64,000 nt of DNA from an uncultured Prevotella sp. (lineage in GTDB: Bacteria > Bacteroidota > Bacteroidia > Bacteroidales > Bacteroidaceae), in the NCBI GenBank assembly GCA_900771975.1, contig CAAGPV010000071.1:1-64000 (forward strand), given 5' to 3'. Positions 31,331 to 39,724 of the stretch are shown here, piece by piece. Position 1 is the first letter of the stretch, and every line of letters begins with the position of its first letter. The position numbers and the translations under genes are program-made. The notes under the pieces are model-generated. The model was not told where the DNA came from. It searched no databases and saw only the letters and a program-made list of their open reading frames with translations.

Positions 31331-34300
31331 ATGACAGAAGAAGAGAAAAAGGAACTGGTCCAGGATGTGGTGAATCAGATAAAGACTGACAGCCAGAGTG
31401 TGGACGAACTGGAAGCTGTGAGCACGCTGGACGGTGTGGTGAGCCTCCCGGCCATGAGAGGCGAGACGGTGGTGAGCGCTCCGCTGAAACTGCTGTCGAA
31501 ACCTGCGGAGGATGCAGCTGCTGTCGCCAAGTCTTCTGCTGCTGTGGCTGACGCATCGGCAAAGAAAGCAGATAAGGCAGCATCAACAGCGGAGGCTGCG
31601 GCCAAAACTGCCAATGATGCAGCAAGCAAGGCCACGGATGCCGCCCAGAAGACCAACGCTGCTGTGGCAAAGGCAGAGAGCGTGGAAGCGGAGTACAAGG
31701 ACACGGCACTGGCTGCGAGGAACGGCGCGACAGCGCGGTTTGACGGGCTGGTGGAAGGCGTGGAGATACGACTTGTATCATGCCCCCAGATAGACGGTGT
31801 GTACTATGACACGGTGAACAAATCCTTCTGCGGGAAGAATGGTAACATATACTGCAATAACTGGCCTGACGCTGACATGTTCATGAACGATGCGCGCACG
31901 GAAGTACTGAAGGACAAGGCGTATGTGTGCGGCGGCGTGGTGTATGTGTGGAGCGATGAGGAAGAGAACCTGGTGGAGATAAGCGGAAGCGGCGGTGGCA
32001 ACACCTATAACGTGACGGAGCAGGTTCCGCTGGAGAGCGGATACTATACGCTTGAGACAGCCATCGCAGCCGTGGAAGGAAAGGCACGTGCGAAGGGACG
32101 CTGCATCACCTACGAGACGGCACAGGGCAAATGGGAGACCAAGCAGTTCAAGGGCACGAACATCGAGAGCTGGGAGCAGGCGGCGAGTTGGGAGGACTTT
32201 GGCGGCGACGGCACGGTGAAGAGCGTGACGCTGAACGGCAAGAAACTGGAGCCGAGTGAGGACGGCAACGTTGCCATCACCATCAGCGAGACTGAGGTGG
32301 ACGAGAGCCTGAACGTAAGTTCGACGAACCCGGTGCAGAACGCGGCGGTGGCGGCGAAGCTGATGGAGATAGAGGCGAGCACCGTCTTGGGCATGAACGC
32401 CGAACTGAGTGACGACGGCAGCAGCGTGCGCCTGGCACTGACCAACAAGAGCGGTGCGGAGATAGCGTCTGCGGACATTCCGGCAGGAAGCGGCGGTGGA
32501 GGCGGTGACGCTTCGACCACGAAAATCGTGCTGGATGCAGCCGTCAGCAAGACCATCATCAAGGAAGGTGACAGCGCGATGCTGACATGGACGTATGACC
32601 ACCAGTACAGCAGCGGTGAGGAGAAAGGCACATCCACGGGCCAGAAGGCAACAGTCAGCATTGAGATGAAGAGGGGCGCGACCGTGATGTATGCAGACAC
32701 GCAGCATGATGTGAGCAAGGGAACCTATACCCTGGATCTGACGAAATACCTGCTGCTCGGAACGACAGACATCTATGTGAGGGCTACCACAACCGACCCG
32801 ACCACCGGCAAGACACAGACGAGGCAGAGCTATGTGAGCGTGAAGGCTGTGACCCTTGCGCTGAGCAGCAGCTTCAACATAGCCGAGTGTGTCGCCAAGG
32901 GCGGCTACGGCGTGAGCGAGGCGGTGAGCATCCCCTTTGCGGTGAGCGGAAGCGGCGACAAAACCGTGACGCTGTATCTGGACGGACACCAGTGGGACTC
33001 GCAGACAGTGAAAAGAAGCGGCACGACGAACGGCAGTTTCTCCTTGTCGATGTCGGGAGTGAGCATCGGCCGGCACACGGTGCAGATCGTCGCCGAGATG
33101 GAGGCGAGCGCGGAGCTGACGTTGAAGAGCGAGAGCATCTACTTTGACATTCTGAAGGCCGGACAGAACGCCCCGTATATCGGCACGAAGCTGACCTTCG
33201 GTGACGGACGCATTTTTGCGGACGACCATCTGACCCCGACTATTGAAACCGGCCAGTATGAGCAGGTGAGATTTGACTTTGTGGCGTATGACCCGACAAC
33301 GACCCCGGCGACCGTAGGTGTGTGGAGAGACGGCATACGGACGCAGACGGTGAGCGTTCCGAGGACTACGCAGGTATATACAAACCGTTTCCTGGAGCAG
33401 GGCGACGTGGCGATGGTGCTGAAGTGCGGCACAACGGAATACAAGCTGAACGTGAAGGTGACGGAGAGCGGCATTGACCTGGGCGAGGCGACAGCCGGGC
33501 TCGTACTGAAACTGACGGCAGCCGGCAGAAGCAATGCTGAGAGCGATCCTGCAGAATGGCGTTATAACGACGTTCAAACGGCGTTTGAAGGTTTTGACTG
33601 GCAGAGCAACGGCTGGACGGGAGATGCCCTGAAGCTGACGAACGGTGCGAATGTTGAAATCGGATACAAGCCTTTCGGCAACGACGCGACGACCACTGGC
33701 GCGACCTACGAGATGGAGTTGACATGCACGAACGTGACCGACCGCAAGGGCACGGTGGTGGACTGCATGACCGGCGGCGTGGGCTTCAGACTGACGACGC
33801 AGGAGGCTTTGATGCGGACGGGCGCCGGTTCGGAAGTGGGCACTAAGTTTGCAAGCGGTCTGACCCTGAAGATAGCCTTCGTGGTGCAGGAGAAGAAGGG
33901 TAACCGACTGATGATGCTGTATGTGAACGGCATCCTATGCGGCGCGAAGCAGTATGCCTCGACGGACTCGCTGCTCCAGGCAGAACCGACGAACATCAAG
34001 ATAACGAGCGAGAGTGCGGATGTGGAGGTGCGGAACCTGCGTGTGTACAACCGTGCGTTGGGCGATGACGAGGAGCTGGCCAACTATATGGTGGACCGCC
34101 CGACAAGCGACGAGATGGTGGTGCTGTTCGAGAAGAACCAGGTGATGGACGACGAGGGCACGGACGTGGACATCGACAAGCTGAGGGCAATGGGCAAGAG
34201 CGTGATGAGGATTGTGGGCGACGTGAACCTTGTGAACCAGACGAACAACAAGAAGTTCGAGGTTCCGGTGGACATCTACTTCTACTCTGCCTACGGTAAG

Positions 34301-37300
34301 GAGTATGACTTCATCATCTACCAGTGCGGACTGAGGATACAAGGCACCTCATCGACGACCTACCCGAGAAAGAACTACCGCATCTACTTCAGCCGCTCGG
34401 AGAAGTACGGCACGAAGCTGTATGTGAACGGTGTGGAGGTAGCGGACTTCAGATATTCGTTCAAGCCAGGTGCAAGACCGATAGACATATTCTGTCTGAA
34501 GGCGGACTTCTCAGACTCTTCCTCTACGCACAATACGGGTGCGGTGAGAGTGGTGAACGACATCTGGAAGAGATGCGGCTGGCTGACTCCGTCACAAATG
34601 GCCTACAAGGGCAACTACGATGTGCGAACCGGCGTGGACGGTTTCCCGATAGATTTGTTCTACGACAACAACGGCACGGGTGAGAACGTGTATCTCGGCA
34701 AGTACAACTTCAACAACGAGAAGAGCGGCAGCGGCATCATCTACGGCTTTGAGGGTATCGAGGGCTTCAATGACGAGGCTGCACTGAAGGGCGGGCGCAA
34801 CAAGTGCATCTGCCTGGAGTTCCTGAACAACTCGGAGACATTGTGCCTGTTCGGTACGAGCAACATGGACACGTTTGACGACGCCCTGGAGTTCCGCTTC
34901 AAGGCCGACGACACATGGGCGACGGCGCATGAGGAGGACAAGGCGGCCGTGAAGCGCCTTTGGGAGTGGATATACTCTTGCAAGGGCAACCCGACGAAAT
35001 TCCTGAACGAATATGCGGAATACTTCGGCAACGACTCGCCATTTGCATGGTATCTGATAACGGACTACTTCATGGCTGTGGACAACCGCGCGAAGAACAT
35101 GATGCTCGTGACGTGGGACGGCAAGATATGGTATTTCATCCCATACGACATGGACACGGTGTTCGGTGAGCGCAACGACTCGGTTCTGAAATACGACTAC
35201 ACGATAACGTGGGAGACGATGGACGAGAGCATCGGCTCGTATGCGTTTGCAGGACACGACTCCGTGCTGTGGGAACTTGTGAGAGGCTGCCCGGACAAAC
35301 TGAGGGAGGTGGCAGACAAGCTGCGAAGCACGATGTCGCTGGAGTATGTGCTGAAGGTTTTCAACGAGGAGATGATGGGCAACTGGTGTGAGCGCATCTA
35401 CAACAAGGACGGCATCTACAAGTACATCAAACCGCTGACGGAGGGTGTGACGACGGCTGACGGCACTACGAGTTACTATGACTATCTCTATGCACTCCAG
35501 GGCAGCCGATATGCCCACCGCACCTATACCATCCAGAACCGGTTTGCATTGCTGGACAGCCAGTATGTGTGCGGTACATACAGAAAGGACAGTTTCGCGG
35601 CCTACTTCGGCTATAAGTTCGGAAGTGACAACCGGAAGATAAGAATCACGGCGAGCGAGCGGTATTTCTTCGGGTACGGCTACACGAGCGGTACTCCGCA
35701 CGAAAGCGCAGTGCTTGCGGAGGACACGGGAAGTCAGGTGGAACTGACGCTTGACACGGACCTCATCGTGAATGACCCGCAATACATCTACGGTGCGAGC
35801 CGCATCATGGGGCTTGACCTGACGGACGTGAGCCATGCCATACTCCAGACTCTGAACTTGAACAACTGTTCCGCCCTGCGGGCGCTTGACGTGAGCTGCG
35901 GCCAGACACAGACAACGCTGAACGCATTGCTGGTAAACGGTTGCCGAAACCTGCGTACACTGAATATGACCGGCTTGAAGTCAGGCAGCTTCACCGGCAT
36001 AGACTTGAGCAACAACACGAAGCTGGAGACACTGAAGGCAGGCAAGACAGCCCTGACCGGCGTGAACTTCGCACAGGGTGCTCCGCTGACGAGCGTAACA
36101 CTCCCGGCAACGTTGCAGACACTGGAACTACGCTACCTGAGCAAACTGACGACCAGCGGTCTGACGCTTGAGGGCACAAGCAACATCAACAGACTTGTGG
36201 TTGACAATTGCCCAGGTGTGGACTGGCAGACGCTGCACGCAAGGTGCGGAAACGTGAAGTACCTGCGTGTGACCGGCATCGACATGGAAGGCGACGGCAG
36301 CCTGCTGGCCTCACTGATGCAGACGGGCGGTGTGGACGAGAATGGCGGCAACGTGGAGAGCTGCCGACTGGTGGGCACATACCGACTGACCCGTTACGTT
36401 GATGATGAGACCTATGCTGCGTACATAGAGCACTACCCTGAGTTGAACATCGAGCAGCCTGAATACACAATGCTGGAGAGCGACGAGAGCGTGGCAGACG
36501 ATGCAAATCTCTCGAACCTGGATAACGGCACGGGCTATAAGTACGGCAACGACTACAAGCCAAGCGGCCATGTGGCTGCGATACTGAAGAACCGCCACAG
36601 AGTGCTTGCGAAGGTGACAAAGAAAGCGACCACGAGGAACGTGAACATCGCGAATGTCGATACCGTGGTGAACAATCTGGACGGCGAGATGACTTACATG
36701 GAGCTTGACGATAAGGACAGTACCAAGTATGCCGACGGAACCCCTGCCAAACTTGACGGCAGCGAGGGCGACCTGATGATGCACGAGCCTTTCTTCTGGA
36801 GCAAGGGTATCAATGATTTCTTGAACAGCAGGAACTACAGTTGCTACAGTTCGAAGGATAAGGACCACATGCCGGCTGTGCCAAACGTGGACGTGTTGAC
36901 GCTTGAAGACATCAAGGCGGTGCAGGGCGGTTACACTAAAGGCAGGAAAGTGATGAGCGGCAGAGACACCATAACAAATGCCATGAGTACGGACAGTTCC
37001 TATTCGGTGTGCGTGGTGGATGTGTCGAAGCACAAGCGTGTTCGCTGGCCGAGTGTGCCAGGCACGAACCTTGTGGGCAGCGCATTTGCCGACGTGAACG
37101 GCAATGTGGTGAAGAGCGTCGTGGTGCCAACGCTGGGTAACAGATTTGAGGCTGGCATGTATCTCATCAGCGATGTGCCTGAGGGAGCCAAGACTTTGTA
37201 CTTCTCTATATTGAACACAGCCGAGTTTGACAAGGTGGTGCTATCCAACAGCAGCAAGATAGAGGATATGGAGCCAGAATGGTTTGCCAACGAGGAGCAT

Positions 37301-38155
37301 CTGTGTGCTGTTGTGGGCAGTTCTGTTGTGGGCAGCAAGCTGCGTGCCTGCATAACGGGCGGCAGCACTACAGCAAGTATGACATGGACGGACTTCCATT
37401 ATTACAGCGTGCAGCGAGGTATGCAGCAGATTGACGCTCTGATGCACTTCCGCATAGCGAACCTTGCATACGCGAAGTATGGCAGGAGAAACATGCAGGA
37501 GCAGTGTGGCGCTGGCTCGCATACGAATATGCGCACGACTGGCGGTACGATGTCAAGAGGCATGCAGGACACTATAGGCTATGAGGGCGCAAAGGCAATC
37601 AACCCGAATGTGACAAACAGTCTGGTGGACGAGAACAGAGTGCACCAATATGCCTGGTATGTGGACAAGGACGAGTATGGTGCTGCAAAGGTGACGCAGG
37701 TGAACAATATCTGCTGCCTGGGCTATGAGGACATCTACGGACACAAGTATGACATGATGGACGGGGTGGACTTGCCGAACACGAGCGGCAATGAGGGCAA
37801 GTGGCGCATTTGGATGCCTGACGGCAGCACGATCATGATAAAGGGCACGACGAATAGCGGTAACTGGATAACGGCAGTGGCTCATGGAAGGCTGATGGCG
37901 GTAGTGCCAGTAGGCTCGATGAATGGCTCGTCGAGCACATACTATTCGGACTATTATTGGATAAGCACAGCCACGGGCCGTGTGGTCTATCGCGGGTGCG
38001 GCAATGCGAGCGCGGGTGGCGGTGTCTCGGGTGCGAATGCGAGTAACGATGCCTCGGATGCGTATGCGAGTGTCGGCTCGCGCCTGGCCTTCCGCGGCAA
38101 ACTCGTGAGGGCGCAAAGCGTGGTTGCGTATAAGGCGTTGAGCGAGGCTGCGTAA
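31331..38155 (+). CDS. Giant tail protein with CotH-kinase-like domain and DGR-type variable C-terminus (2274 aa)
   Basis: Domains in order: Ala-rich coiled coil (about 45-130); Gly-rich hinges and Ig-like repeats (about 390-700); LamG-like lectin domain (about 720-915); CotH-kinase-like domain (about 990-1290) with RIQGTSSTTYPRKNYRIYF, VDNRAKNMM and FIPYDMDTVFG; leucine-rich-repeat-like region (about 1490-1660); and a lectin-like C-terminus with SGNEGKWRIWMPDG ending VGSRLAFRG. The final 30-40 codons are rich in AAY-derived codons (see 37988-38098). It is the last gene of the phage and the best candidate for host recognition. The CotH match includes the conserved Asp/Asn residues, but activity is unknown. 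Confidence 0.85.
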   Translation: MTEEEKKELVQDVVNQIKTDSQSVDELEAVSTLDGVVSLPAMRGETVVSAPLKLLSKPAEDAAAVAKSSAAVADASAKKADKAASTAEAAAKTANDAASKATDAAQKTNAAVAKAESVEAEYKDTALAARNGATARFDGLVEGVEIRLVSCPQIDGVYYDTVNKSFCGKNGNIYCNNWPDADMFMNDARTEVLKDKAYVCGGVVYVWSDEEENLVEISGSGGGNTYNVTEQVPLESGYYTLETAIAAVEGKARAKGRCITYETAQGKWETKQFKGTNIESWEQAASWEDFGGDGTVKSVTLNGKKLEPSEDGNVAITISETEVDESLNVSSTNPVQNAAVAAKLMEIEASTVLGMNAELSDDGSSVRLALTNKSGAEIASADIPAGSGGGGGDASTTKIVLDAAVSKTIIKEGDSAMLTWTYDHQYSSGEEKGTSTGQKATVSIEMKRGATVMYADTQHDVSKGTYTLDLTKYLLLGTTDIYVRATTTDPTTGKTQTRQSYVSVKAVTLALSSSFNIAECVAKGGYGVSEAVSIPFAVSGSGDKTVTLYLDGHQWDSQTVKRSGTTNGSFSLSMSGVSIGRHTVQIVAEMEASAELTLKSESIYFDILKAGQNAPYIGTKLTFGDGRIFADDHLTPTIETGQYEQVRFDFVAYDPTTTPATVGVWRDGIRTQTVSVPRTTQVYTNRFLEQGDVAMVLKCGTTEYKLNVKVTESGIDLGEATAGLVLKLTAAGRSNAESDPAEWRYNDVQTAFEGFDWQSNGWTGDALKLTNGANVEIGYKPFGNDATTTGATYEMELTCTNVTDRKGTVVDCMTGGVGFRLTTQEALMRTGAGSEVGTKFASGLTLKIAFVVQEKKGNRLMMLYVNGILCGAKQYASTDSLLQAEPTNIKITSESADVEVRNLRVYNRALGDDEELANYMVDRPTSDEMVVLFEKNQVMDDEGTDVDIDKLRAMGKSVMRIVGDVNLVNQTNNKKFEVPVDIYFYSAYGKEYDFIIYQCGLRIQGTSSTTYPRKNYRIYFSRSEKYGTKLYVNGVEVADFRYSFKPGARPIDIFCLKADFSDSSSTHNTGAVRVVNDIWKRCGWLTPSQMAYKGNYDVRTGVDGFPIDLFYDNNGTGENVYLGKYNFNNEKSGSGIIYGFEGIEGFNDEAALKGGRNKCICLEFLNNSETLCLFGTSNMDTFDDALEFRFKADDTWATAHEEDKAAVKRLWEWIYSCKGNPTKFLNEYAEYFGNDSPFAWYLITDYFMAVDNRAKNMMLVTWDGKIWYFIPYDMDTVFGERNDSVLKYDYTITWETMDESIGSYAFAGHDSVLWELVRGCPDKLREVADKLRSTMSLEYVLKVFNEEMMGNWCERIYNKDGIYKYIKPLTEGVTTADGTTSYYDYLYALQGSRYAHRTYTIQNRFALLDSQYVCGTYRKDSFAAYFGYKFGSDNRKIRITASERYFFGYGYTSGTPHESAVLAEDTGSQVELTLDTDLIVNDPQYIYGASRIMGLDLTDVSHAILQTLNLNNCSALRALDVSCGQTQTTLNALLVNGCRNLRTLNMTGLKSGSFTGIDLSNNTKLETLKAGKTALTGVNFAQGAPLTSVTLPATLQTLELRYLSKLTTSGLTLEGTSNINRLVVDNCPGVDWQTLHARCGNVKYLRVTGIDMEGDGSLLASLMQTGGVDENGGNVESCRLVGTYRLTRYVDDETYAAYIEHYPELNIEQPEYTMLESDESVADDANLSNLDNGTGYKYGNDYKPSGHVAAILKNRHRVLAKVTKKATTRNVNIANVDTVVNNLDGEMTYMELDDKDSTKYADGTPAKLDGSEGDLMMHEPFFWSKGINDFLNSRNYSCYSSKDKDHMPAVPNVDVLTLEDIKAVQGGYTKGRKVMSGRDTITNAMSTDSSYSVCVVDVSKHKRVRWPSVPGTNLVGSAFADVNGNVVKSVVVPTLGNRFEAGMYLISDVPEGAKTLYFSILNTAEFDKVVLSNSSKIEDMEPEWFANEEHLCAVVGSSVVGSKLRACITGGSTTASMTWTDFHYYSVQRGMQQIDALMHFRIANLAYAKYGRRNMQEQCGAGSHTNMRTTGGTMSRGMQDTIGYEGAKAINPNVTNSLVDENRVHQYAWYVDKDEYGAAKVTQVNNICCLGYEDIYGHKYDMMDGVDLPNTSGNEGKWRIWMPDGSTIMIKGTTNSGNWITAVAHGRLMAVVPVGSMNGSSSTYYSDYYWISTATGRVVYRGCGNASAGGGVSGANASNDASDAYASVGSRLAFRGKLVRAQSVVAYKALSEAA
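37988..38098 (+). other. Probable DGR variable region (VR) of the giant tail protein
   Basis: Between YR and VGSRLAFRG, about 14 codons are TGC, GGC, AAT, AGC, GGT, AAT, AGT, AAC, GAT, GAT, TAT and similar, all reachable from AAC or AAT by changing adenines only, while the interspersed GCG, GTC, TCG and GCC codons look constant. This is the signature of adenine-directed mutagenesis by a diversity-generating retroelement. The GC-rich GGCTCGCGCCTGGCCTTC block that follows could be the retrohoming end. No template repeat or reverse transcriptase is found in the window. Confidence 0.6.
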
Positions 38156-38196
38156 CGCGAAGCGCGAAAAGCGGGAGCGAAGCGACAAAACGAAAA

Positions 38197-38231
38197 GAAC
38201 GGGGTTCGGATGGTGTCCGGACTCCGTTCTT
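38197..38231 (+). terminator. Rho-independent-type terminator of the rightward late operon
   Basis: A 14-bp stem (38197-38210 with 38216-38229, two G-U pairs) with loop TGGTG is followed by TT. It ends the late transcript about 40 bp after the last stop codon. Confidence 0.7.
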
Positions 38232-38244
38232 GCATTATGTGAAT

Positions 38245-38260
38245 ACCGGCGTAAGCCGGT
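38245..38260. repeat. Short GC-rich hairpin ACCGGC-GTAA-GCCGGT
   Basis: A perfect 6-bp stem with a GTAA tetraloop lies about 90 bp after the stop of the tail protein. DGR targets often have a tetraloop hairpin just after the variable region, but this one is farther away, so it may simply be a second terminator. Confidence 0.5.
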
Positions 38261-38297
38261 CGAAAATATTTTGGGGTGGGGGAGAACCCCCAGCGGT

Positions 38298-38351
38298 ACG
38301 CTTCGTTTTAAGAAAATAGACGGCTCGTTCTGGAATGGCGAAACGTTTCGT
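38298..38351 (-). repeat. Right-end transposase-type sites (three, 22-23 bp apart)
   Basis: On the minus strand the sites are ACGAAGCGT (38298-38306), ACGAGCCGT (38320-38328) and ACGAAACGT (38343-38351). Spacing is 22 and 23 bp, two helical turns, and the orientation is inverted relative to the left-end copies. The terminus follows about 13 bp beyond the outermost site. Confidence 0.65.
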
Positions 38352-38364
38352 TTTGCGGATTATA

Positions 38365-38371
38365 CAATTAT
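38365..38371. repeat. Right copy of the insertion-site duplication (CAATTAT)
   Basis: This is identical to 84-90. It lies just outside the last transposase-type site and within the split AbiH-like reading frame. Confidence 0.7.
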
Positions 38372-38392
38372 ATATAAGTGTTCAGAATTCAT
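38365..38392 (-). pseudogene. AbiH-like gene, start fragment
   Basis: On the minus strand from 38392 this reads MNSEHLYII and then runs into phage DNA. Joining it through CAATTAT to base 90 downward gives MNSEHLYIIGNGFDCYHG, the expected N-terminus of an AbiH-type protein. The ATG overlaps the stop codon of the small upstream frame (ATGA). The gene was therefore cut within its first ten codons by the prophage. Confidence 0.75.
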
Positions 38393-38481
38393 TTGTAACT
38401 AACACCTTTCATTGACTCAAGTAACCTCTTGAGCTTAGCCAAAACACTTCTATCTTCCACCCGTATAGTCAATGTTGCTAA
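38389..38481 (-). pseudogene. Antitoxin-like remnant upstream of the AbiH-like gene
   Basis: The frame reads LATLTIRVEDRSVLAKLKRL and then LESMKGVSYK before a stop that overlaps the AbiH-like ATG. The wording resembles the start of small Bacteroidetes antitoxins (usual start MATLTIRVED), which normally continue for 40 or more residues. Here the start ATG is replaced by TTA, and the end is early. Translation might use the TTG at 38472. It is either a decayed antitoxin or a tiny coupled leader gene. Confidence 0.35.
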
Positions 38482-38500
38482 AATCTTTAATTTAAAACGT

Positions 38501-39066
38501 CTAACTTACAGTCGCTAAGAATGTATATCCTGTTTTTGCAAACAAGAGTAAATACGCATTCTTCAATAAAGCAGCAGATATAAGCCTTTCGTCTCTTTTC
38601 AAAGGTATTTCTTGCAAATCTATTAGAGCGTTCTCTTTCAATATGTTTTCTCGATATTCATCCCAAATCTTGGGATTATTCCGTTTGGCATCTATCTCTA
38701 AAAATAGTTGACTATTAGCATCTATATGCAAGTTAGCCCCTAATCTTCGCCCTTCATGTATCAAGTTTACCTTTCTGTCTGTCAAAGGAAAAAACTTTTT
38801 TGTTCAAAACCGACGATAGCATTCAGTAAGTTTACATCTATAGAATGTCCACACGTACTATTACAAGATCTACATGTTAAAGCAATTCTTTTACCACCAA
38901 GAGATGCTTGTGGCACATCTTCCTCTGTTAAGTTTTTCACAACTTCATCATCAGAAAAAGATTGCATACACAAAGGGCATTTGTATCTTTCATCTTGAAT
39001 GGCTCCCATTGTAAACAAAATATGCTGGTTGTTATGCATACTTTCTATATAAAGTTGCTTATTCAC
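38501..39066 (-). pseudogene. HNH endonuclease gene with a -1 frameshift
   Basis: The first frame (39066 to 38782) starts MNKQLYIESMHNNQHILFTM and has paired cysteines (CPLC, CRSC) around an HNH-type core: LTEEDVPQASLGGK and LTCRSCNSTCGHSID. It stops after FEQKSFFL. The second frame, shifted by -1, continues KKFFPLTDRKVNLIHEG to 38501. The break lies at A6 (GAACAAAAAAGTTTTTTCC on the minus strand): a seventh A or a -1 slip on AAA would restore about 188 residues. Context suggests the nuclease of a restriction or other defence system. A sequencing error in the homopolymer is possible. Confidence 0.7.
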
Positions 39067-39070
39067 AAAT

Positions 39071-39724
39071 TTATGCTTTATGACCTTTGCTTATAACAAA
39101 GTCAAGTTCTTCAAAGAGGGTGTCGATGGTTTTGTATGCCCATTCCTGTATCCTTATTTCATCCCAACTTTTTTCATACGGATTAGAAGCGATATTATAG
39201 TCCATTGTCAGATGCATATCAGCAATGTCTATCCTTTCCTTTTTCTCTTCCTCATCTAAAGTGTTCTGGAAACCGCCTTGCAATGTATCCTCAAATCTCT
39301 TAGGCTGTTTTTCTTCCTTTATTTCACTTTGTGAATAAGGGTGAAAATGCCAATGAGGTTGGGGATGCGGCATATCCTTTTTAGGTTCTTCTGTCCATTC
39401 TGCCCGAAACAACAACCTATCCATGCCAAACACCTGAAAAGAAACACTTGACACTACAAGCTTTTTCTTTTTTCCCATGTTTGTATAACCAATAGATGCG
39501 TACAAGTTGAAGCCTTCTCGAATAGCTACGATAGGAACATATTTTTCATGAGTGCCTACCATTTGGAATGTAGCGGAACTGGCATTATAGTCCCTAAGAG
39601 TATAAGAAATAGAATTACTTCCGTATTCCTCTTCCATATTCAAATTCTCATGTTGTCCGATTCTCCCCTTTAGCTTTTGCAGAACACCTCTAACAAGAGT
39701 TGGTGTATTTTGTTTAGCAGCCAT
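39071..39724 (-). CDS. Unknown 217-aa protein of the modification operon
   Basis: It starts MAAKQNTPTLVRGVLQKLKG and has beta-rich segments (FNLYASIGYTNMGKKKKLVV) and a histidine-rich PQPHWHFHPYSQ stretch. It overlaps the methyltransferase stop by 11 bp and is followed after 4 bp by the HNH gene, so the three are co-expressed. It could be the restriction or specificity partner of the system. No family is recognised. Confidence 0.7.
   Translation of the reverse strand: MAAKQNTPTLVRGVLQKLKGRIGQHENLNMEEEYGSNSISYTLRDYNASSATFQMVGTHEKYVPIVAIREGFNLYASIGYTNMGKKKKLVVSSVSFQVFGMDRLLFRAEWTEEPKKDMPHPQPHWHFHPYSQSEIKEEKQPKRFEDTLQGGFQNTLDEEEKKERIDIADMHLTMDYNIASNPYEKSWDEIRIQEWAYKTIDTLFEELDFVISKGHKA

Larger units (their letters stand above)
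91..38364 (+). mobile_element. Mu-like transposable prophage (about 38.3 kb)
   Basis: The element has Mu gene content: repressor near the left end, MuA-like transposase, MuB-like ATPase, GemA-like, Gam, gpG-like, gp36-like, gp29-like portal, gpF-like, gp28-like terminase, protease/scaffold, gpT-like head protein and a tail module. Related ACGAAGCGT-type sites lie in inverted orientation near both ends, and a short target duplication flanks it. It differs from Mu itself in that the head genes are split into two divergent late blocks. The MuB-like gene is frameshifted and no reverse transcriptase accompanies the diversified tail protein, so it may be partly decayed. Ends are placed to within a few bases. 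Confidence 0.9.

Noticed and set aside
31778..33577. Long minus-strand frame opposite the giant tail protein
   Set aside because: Antisense of a high-GC coding sequence, with no start context and no recognisable domain.
38161..38364. Reverse transcriptase or template repeat expected for a DGR downstream of the variable tail gene
   Set aside because: Only about 200 bp remain before the phage end, and they hold hairpins and transposase-type sites. No RT motif (such as YxDD) was found in any credible frame of the window.
38416..38433. CTCAAG...CTTGAG hairpin taken at first for a terminator after the HNH gene
   Set aside because: There is no T run and it lies inside the antitoxin-like coding remnant.
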